Positions 6,452-10,595 of a DNA stretch of 10,595 bases are shown here, piece by piece. Source of the stretch: CAZTLE01 sp964614415 (GTDB lineage Bacteria; Bacteroidota; Bacteroidia; Flavobacteriales; Flavobacteriaceae). The position numbers and the translations under genes were made by a program. Numbering within the stretch: the stretch's first letter is position 1; each line of letters starts with the position of its first letter. The notes below the pieces were generated by a model. It did not search any database and had not been told where the DNA came from. It saw only the letters and a program-made list of their open reading frames with translations. The stretch is taken from NCBI GenBank assembly GCA_964614415.1, contig CAZTLE010000146.1, positions 1 to 10,595 on the forward strand. Direction: 5' to 3'.

Positions 6452-6925
6452 ATGAAGATCACCTTATTGGCCATCGGGAAAACGGATAGTAGATCGTTGC
6501 AGCTTCTTATTGAAGAATACGAGAAGCGATTGAAGCACTACGTTCCATTCATATTTGAAGTGATCCCGGATATCAAGAACGTTAAAAACCTTTCCGAAGC
6601 ACAGCAAAAACAGGCGGAAGGAAACGAAATCCTCAAACGGCTTTCACCGGGAGACCATCTAGTTCTTCTCGACGAAAAAGGCAAGAAATTCAGTTCGGTG
6701 GAGTTTTCGGGCTTTCTTCAGAAAAAGATGAATAGCGGACTTAAAAACCTGGTATTCGTAATAGGAGGACCCTACGGGTTTAGCGAAGCTATGTACGAGC
6801 GATCCAATGCCAGGATCTCACTATCGGATATGACCTTCTCGCATCAAATGGTTCGTTTGTTTTTCATTGAACAGTTGTATCGCGGATATACGATTCTTAG
6901 GAACGAGCCGTATCATCATCGATAG
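6452..6925 (+). CDS. rlmH: 23S rRNA (pseudouridine1915-N3)-methyltransferase RlmH
   Basis: RlmH is a SPOUT-class methyltransferase that methylates pseudouridine 1915 in helix 69 of 23S rRNA using S-adenosylmethionine, acting on assembled 70S ribosomes. The 157 residues match the family's usual length. The N-terminus is the typical MKITLLAIGKT. The SAM-binding knot shows VFVIGGPYGF (101-110) and SLSDMTFSHQMVR (123-135). The C-terminal signature RNEPYHH (150-156) is intact. The ATG lies only five bases after a -7-type promoter box and has no Shine-Dalgarno sequence. It is divergent from nadC across repeat island B. It is convergent with the 601-residue gene, with 15 bases between stop codons and no obvious terminator between them. 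Confidence 0.97.
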   Translation: MKITLLAIGKTDSRSLQLLIEEYEKRLKHYVPFIFEVIPDIKNVKNLSEAQQKQAEGNEILKRLSPGDHLVLLDEKGKKFSSVEFSGFLQKKMNSGLKNLVFVIGGPYGFSEAMYERSNARISLSDMTFSHQMVRLFFIEQLYRGYTILRNEPYHHR

Positions 6926-6940
6926 ACCATGGCCTTTTTA

Positions 6941-8746
6941 TTACTTCCGAAAATGCTTCTCGAGTTGTTCGCTTAGCTTCCGCAAATTTTCTTGCTCCGG
7001 TAGCGCTTCCAATCTTCGGCTCATTTCTTTGAGAATGTGATTCTTTGTGTCTACAGACAACTTCACTGAAACCTCCTCAAAGGATTCGTCCAGACTGTAT
7101 CGGGAGAAATAATCATCCGAATGGTAACCCGAAAAATAATAACTCAGCACTTTTTCCTCAACGTTACCCAATCCTTCGCTTTGATTATGGACGAGCAAAT
7201 CCATGAGCGTTATGAATAACTCCCTGAGAGGTTCATTCACATCCTCGTAAAAATGGGGATAGTCATTGAGCAGTTGCATCTTGAAATGTCTGAAGTCATT
7301 ATTACCCGGATACCTGCTTATCAATTCAGTAAAAACCTCAATCCCTTCCTCCAACTGATCCCTGGTTTGAATTTCGGGTATCTGACTAAGTCTACGCTTT
7401 TTATAGAGCGGATTGCGGAGAAGGTACTGCTTGAATGTAGCCCAATTCGCTAAATCATCATCACTGGGATAATTTTGCAAAAGGTCAACATAAAAAACAT
7501 CAGCTATATCATTGATGATATATTCCGAGTACAAATAGAAGCCCAAAACCAGGTACAACAGGTCCTTATGCGCATCCTCCAGTTCCATAAGGCGCAGTTT
7601 ATTTGCGATTTCATTGTTATCGGCAACCTCCTTCCGAATAATTTCACGAAGTTCCTCCGTAGTAGAAACCGGCATCAATAGTTCCTCAAAAGTATTAGAG
7701 TAATTAACATCAATAAAGCGCTCGGATGTGTTGAATATTAGTTCGTTTGAAATCAATCTGGCAAGTTCATAATTACCGGTGGTAGCGCAATATACCAAGG
7801 CTGTAATTCGATCTTTCTCGGCGTTTGAGGACATTTGATTGACCATACTTGTTATTTCGGCTTCAAAACGATCGACATCTGCGTCCCTTTCCAGAACAAT
7901 ATCGTCCTCCATTTGACCTACTTTCGCTATCAGTTCCTTCATCCGGAGGCATACTTGCGCTACCGTTGAATTTTCACCCTGTTCAATAATTTCTTGAGTA
8001 AGTTGTTTGCGAAGGTCAGTGCACTCTTGCAATTCACAACCGGCGAATAAGTTGAGCAGTTCTTCATTGTCCAGTTCCAGGGAAAATCTGGATTTCAAAT
8101 CAATCAATGTATTATACTTGTCGTGGTTTTCGTCATCAGCCGATCGCATTCCGTAAAGAACATCGAGTCTTGCCAGGCTAAAATAAACCGTATTCCTTCG
8201 GTCCAACTTGTTGCCTTCCAACAGTGAATCTATCATCCGGACCAGTGTTTTTTGCTCATCGGACTCTGAGAACCAAAACCGAAGGGGTTTGTCCAGTAAA
8301 AATTCGTTAATCGCTAATTTAGACAGCTTCAGGCCTTTCGGGTACTCGCTTTTGAGGGCGTTATAAAAACGATTATAGTCATCGGGGTTTTCAGTAAGTT
8401 GACACAACCGTGCTTTTATGTACAGTAACTCCTCTTCCGTAAGTTTTTCGTTCTCTAATAAACCATCAAGAAATACGAACGTCGACTTGCGGCCATAGGT
8501 ATTGAATTTCAATAGTCCTTCTGCGAGAATTTTCGATAACTCATCCTCCCAGTCACCAGATTTCAGTAACAAATTGGCACTATCAGAATTTCCCCCCGGT
8601 GAACTTGCCGTAATAGTCTTGTTCAATAAAAACGTCCCTCGATCGGCATTGAGATACTGATCTTCCAGTTGAAAGACCTGGGAGCTGAGACCATGTGAAA
8701 TAACAAGGAAACAAATGGACAATAAGCCGGAAAGCGATATTCTCAT
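6941..8746 (-). CDS. Secreted helical protein of unknown function with TPR-like repeats
   Basis: I do not recognise a named family. From the ATG at 8746 the product has 601 residues. It starts with a signal peptide (MRISLSGLLS, a hydrophobic core to about residue 20, then SSQ). The rest is acidic, rich in leucine and glutamate, and looks almost wholly alpha-helical with no membrane segment. Three stretches share a layout: an aromatic residue, a Leu helix, Tyr-Pro, then about 12-15 residues to LL-x-x-(Y)P. They lie at about 127-154 (YP at 135), 418-446 (YP at 426) and 471-497 (YP at 479), like a diverged TPR or similar solenoid. The longest open frame starts at 8848, but that would overlap the upstream gene by 82 bases and bury the signal peptide. 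The gene starts 20 bases after the membrane-protein gene, so the two are probably co-transcribed. No catalytic motif is visible; a binding or scaffold role in the envelope is only a guess. Confidence 0.8.
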   Translation of the reverse strand: MRISLSGLLSICFLVISHGLSSQVFQLEDQYLNADRGTFLLNKTITASSPGGNSDSANLLLKSGDWEDELSKILAEGLLKFNTYGRKSTFVFLDGLLENEKLTEEELLYIKARLCQLTENPDDYNRFYNALKSEYPKGLKLSKLAINEFLLDKPLRFWFSESDEQKTLVRMIDSLLEGNKLDRRNTVYFSLARLDVLYGMRSADDENHDKYNTLIDLKSRFSLELDNEELLNLFAGCELQECTDLRKQLTQEIIEQGENSTVAQVCLRMKELIAKVGQMEDDIVLERDADVDRFEAEITSMVNQMSSNAEKDRITALVYCATTGNYELARLISNELIFNTSERFIDVNYSNTFEELLMPVSTTEELREIIRKEVADNNEIANKLRLMELEDAHKDLLYLVLGFYLYSEYIINDIADVFYVDLLQNYPSDDDLANWATFKQYLLRNPLYKKRRLSQIPEIQTRDQLEEGIEVFTELISRYPGNNDFRHFKMQLLNDYPHFYEDVNEPLRELFITLMDLLVHNQSEGLGNVEEKVLSYYFSGYHSDDYFSRYSLDESFEEVSVKLSVDTKNHILKEMSRRLEALPEQENLRKLSEQLEKHFRK

Positions 8747-8766
8747 TCTGTAAAAATAATTAAGGC

Positions 8767-9642
8767 CTAATAATCCAAAAAAAACTGTTTTTTCCCATGA
8801 AACTGTTTTATCAATTCCCTGGCCTCTTGTGTGGAAATCTTCATACAATTCACCACGGGATCGGCTCGTTCCTTTCTTCCCTTGCGATCCCTGTTCACAT
8901 TTTCATATAGAAAGTACTGTTCGTTGGCATCCTCCAAAAAATACACCGATACCCGGCCGAAACGTGTCGATCCGCCTCTTTTCAGTTCGTTCATCTTATC
9001 GGCAAGACCTCCTTCAAGGTCCATAAAGTATTGTGTATTGGGTACACTTTTGAACTCGTCATACATCGTATAGCGTCCGTACCATTTGTTCAATCGTGCG
9101 TTGAAGGGAGAAATTGTATAATCGTTCAGAAGCTTCACAGTCATAAAAATAATAATGGCGGCTTCCGCCATCCATATGAACATAAGAACGAGACCGCTAA
9201 ATGGCGTTCCAAAGATCTCCCACATCCCTTCCCTGTTAATTTCTACGAGTATCTCAAAAATGAAATCAGGTCTGAACACCAACATAAACTTCAAAAAGTA
9301 ACTCGCCACCAGATTGTCTCCTTCCTGAAAGAAATAGATGAGATATGCCGCCCAGGAGAAATAAACGGCCAGAAAGGCGAGGACACCCCCTGATCGAACA
9401 ACGAATTTCTTGTCCCGAACCTTACAGAGCTTGGAAATAACACGGTACAGGATTCCCATAAGATATCCAAACCCTACAGCCAGTAGAACGCCAATATAAA
9501 TGGCAGGATTAATAGCACAAACGATTCCGTAGACAAATGCGAGGACATAGACTAAAACGAGTCCGAAGGAAAAACAAAGTACTTTTGATAAAAGGGTATT
9601 ATCCTGACTGGGAACATACCATTGGACGGTAGTTTCATTCAT
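8767..9642 (-). CDS. Four-pass membrane protein of unknown function with soluble C-terminal domain
   Basis: I do not recognise this 291-residue protein. Four hydrophobic segments are visible at about 20-44, 46-68, 84-106 and 147-170. They are followed by a hydrophilic domain of about 120 residues (171-291) rich in Tyr, Phe, Lys and Arg (for example YFMDLEGGLADKMNELKRGG and VSVYFLEDANEQYFLYENVN). Positive residues after segments 2 and 4 place the C-terminal domain in the cytoplasm. No catalytic motif is visible. The ATG at 9642 follows a good -7 box at 9668-9661. The secreted 601-residue protein gene begins 20 bases downstream, so a cytoplasm-membrane-periplasm pair is possible. The secreted CarboxypepD_reg-like gene lies 61 bases upstream in the same direction. 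Confidence 0.82.
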   Translation of the reverse strand: MNETTVQWYVPSQDNTLLSKVLCFSFGLVLVYVLAFVYGIVCAINPAIYIGVLLAVGFGYLMGILYRVISKLCKVRDKKFVVRSGGVLAFLAVYFSWAAYLIYFFQEGDNLVASYFLKFMLVFRPDFIFEILVEINREGMWEIFGTPFSGLVLMFIWMAEAAIIIFMTVKLLNDYTISPFNARLNKWYGRYTMYDEFKSVPNTQYFMDLEGGLADKMNELKRGGSTRFGRVSVYFLEDANEQYFLYENVNRDRKGRKERADPVVNCMKISTQEARELIKQFHGKKQFFLDY

Positions 9643-9660
9643 GGTTAGCTAATTGAAAGC

Positions 9661-9668
9661 CAAATGTA
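9661..9668 (-). promoter_or_regulatory. Candidate -7 promoter box before the membrane-protein gene
   Basis: TACATTTG on the minus strand (9668 to 9661) exactly fits TAnnTTTG and is the same octamer as the rlmH box. Transcription would start near 9655, with a leader of about 13 bases. No TTTG lies at the usual distance upstream, so the call depends on the -7 box alone. If real, the membrane-protein and 601-residue genes form a two-gene operon separate from the gene upstream. Confidence 0.4.
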
Positions 9669-9703
9669 GTTGAATTAAACGAAATGCCCGGTGGAGGTAA
9701 TTC

Positions 9704-10477
9704 TTACCCTTTCTGCTTCTTGCGATTTAGCACTCGGTACTCCTCATAGCACTCGCTAATCGCATCCAGGATTTGAAGGTCATTGGCGGTTCGGATGAAA
9801 TCCGCAGAGTAGTTACAGCGGTTTACAATTTCATCCAGGTCTGCTTTCTCAAGCTGAAGGACGGCCATGAGGGTCTCCCGGTCATATTTGGATTGCAGTA
9901 GATTCCGAATCTCGTCATCCTCCTTCATCTTCCGCAATTTGCGCATCTGTTTGGGGCGCTTTCCGAAGACATTATAGAGGAAATCCGCCGGGTTGAAAAT
10001 GGCGCTCAACACCTTGTTGACCGCATCCGGCTGACGGCTCCCTCCTTCATAGCCGGTATTAAGTCCGGCAATCCGATACCGGTAATTATCGTAAATAGGA
10101 ATGGTTCGGGCATCGACTTCAACATAGCCCGTAAGCTGAACCTGCTTCACAACTACCTCTTCCAGCGCGATTCCCAATTCGGTCATTTTGATCTTAATAT
10201 CACCGAAGCGCAACCAGTCATTGGTCACACGCACCCGAATGGATTTAAACCCGAGATATGAGAAATACAGGGTATCGTTAACAGCAGCCCTGATCTCGAA
10301 ATGTCCCTCATCATCGGTGACAGTACCTACAACACTGTTCAAATTAACGACGTGCACATTCTCCAATGGTTTATCATTGGCATCATTGAGCACCTTCCCG
10401 TTAATAAGGGTAGGTTCCTCCTGTGCCAGGGCGGGCATGGAAATCAGAACCAATAGCAAAAAGAGGATCTTCTTCAT
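9704..10477 (-). CDS. Secreted protein with CarboxypepD_reg-like domain
   Basis: This is a 257-residue exported protein of unknown function. Residues 1-18 are a signal peptide (MKKILFLLLVLISMPALA, then QEE). Residues about 24-95 form a CarboxypepD_reg-like beta-sandwich (PF13715 type): GKVLND, then GTVTDDEGHFEI (51-62), then YLGFKS (74-79). LEEVVV near 105-110 resembles the segment that follows this domain in SusC-type TonB-dependent receptors, but no receptor plug or barrel follows. Instead there are about 145 residues with a basic stretch (FGKRPKQMRKLRKM, 171-184) and a charged helical end. Standalone proteins of this kind are common in Flavobacteriaceae. I chose the ATG at 10477 because it begins at the signal peptide; the open frame extends only to a TTG at 10525. 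The next gene downstream is 61 bases away and may have its own promoter. Confidence 0.87.
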   Translation of the reverse strand: MKKILFLLLVLISMPALAQEEPTLINGKVLNDANDKPLENVHVVNLNSVVGTVTDDEGHFEIRAAVNDTLYFSYLGFKSIRVRVTNDWLRFGDIKIKMTELGIALEEVVVKQVQLTGYVEVDARTIPIYDNYRYRIAGLNTGYEGGSRQPDAVNKVLSAIFNPADFLYNVFGKRPKQMRKLRKMKEDDEIRNLLQSKYDRETLMAVLQLEKADLDEIVNRCNYSADFIRTANDLQILDAISECYEEYRVLNRKKQKG

Positions 10478-10490
10478 AGTAATTATGTTG

Positions 10491-10526
10491 TAAAAATACG
10501 CAATATGAAGAGAATTCCGTGCCAAA
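10491..10526 (-). promoter_or_regulatory. Weak candidate promoter of the CarboxypepD_reg-like gene
   Basis: On the minus strand TTTG (10526-10523) is followed after 24 bases by TATTTTTA (10498-10491), one mismatch from TAnnTTTG. The spacing is longer than usual for Bacteroidota promoters, so this is a tentative call. Confidence 0.22.
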
Positions 10527-10548
10527 GTTTCGTTAAGGGGTGATTTAG

Positions 10549-10595
10549 TAGAGAGATGTTAGTATTGAGTATTGAGTATTGAGATGTTTGGGGTT
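10549..10595. repeat. Heptad array C, cut by the window end
   Basis: Phased 7-bp words run to the edge of the window: TAGAGAG, ATGTTAG, three exact TATTGAG (10563-10583), then ATGTTTG. ATGTTAG followed by TATTGAG also occurs at 3439-3452 on the same strand, giving a shared 15-mer (3438-3452 and 10555-10569). The array lies upstream of the CarboxypepD_reg-like gene and probably continues beyond the window. Confidence 0.8.

Noticed and set aside
6911..6940. Possible terminator between rlmH and the convergent 601-residue gene
   Set aside because: GACCATGGCC is followed by a short T-tract, but the palindrome has no room for a loop, so no stable hairpin forms.
8747..8848. A longer N-terminus for the 601-residue protein, starting at 8848
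   Set aside because: It overlaps the 3' end of the membrane-protein gene, and the signal peptide starts at the ATG at 8746.

Overview
The window looks like chromosomal DNA from a flavobacterium (Bacteroidota, probably Flavobacteriaceae). This rests on four things: the protein families and their sequence style, the gene neighbourhood lytTR / priA / DUF2147 / yihY / nadC / rlmH (which I recall as typical of that family), the lack of Shine-Dalgarno sequences, and several matches to the Bacteroidota promoter -7 box TAnnTTTG. No phage, insertion sequence, CRISPR array, tRNA or rRNA is visible.

Layout: (1) 1-253 is an upstream non-coding region with a plausible promoter. (2) 254-967 (+) encodes a LytTR response regulator with no kinase in view. 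(3) 964-3414 (-) is priA, convergent with it; the two stop codons lie on opposite strands of one CTAG. (4) 3415-3864 is a repeat-rich intergenic island ending in a clear intrinsic terminator. (5) 3865-6076 (-) is an operon read nadC -> yihY-like -> DUF2147, with nadC and yihY sharing one base (TAATG). (6) 6077-6451 is a second repeat island between the divergent nadC and rlmH. (7) 6452-6925 (+) is rlmH, whose candidate promoter lies so close to the ATG that the message may be leaderless. (8) 6941-10477 (-) holds three genes of unknown role: a secreted protein with a CarboxypepD_reg-like domain, a four-pass membrane protein, and a 601-residue secreted helical protein. The last two are probably co-transcribed. 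(9) 10549 to the window end is the start of a third repeat island.

The genes do ordinary work: replication restart (PriA), NAD synthesis (NadC), ribosome modification (RlmH) and envelope functions. The unusual part is the non-coding DNA. All three intergenic islands contain long degenerate arrays that keep a strict 7-bp period (in two places an 8-bp period) while the words themselves change. The islands share a vocabulary of heptamers, and one array is interrupted by a short GC-rich palindrome. I know of no established description of this in flavobacteria. The nearest known analogy is the heptanucleotide STRR repeats of filamentous cyanobacteria.

Two start codons are non-ATG (GTG for the regulator, TTG for priA). 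Four minus-strand genes (nadC, DUF2147 and two of the unknown genes) are annotated here from an internal ATG that fits better than the longest open frame.
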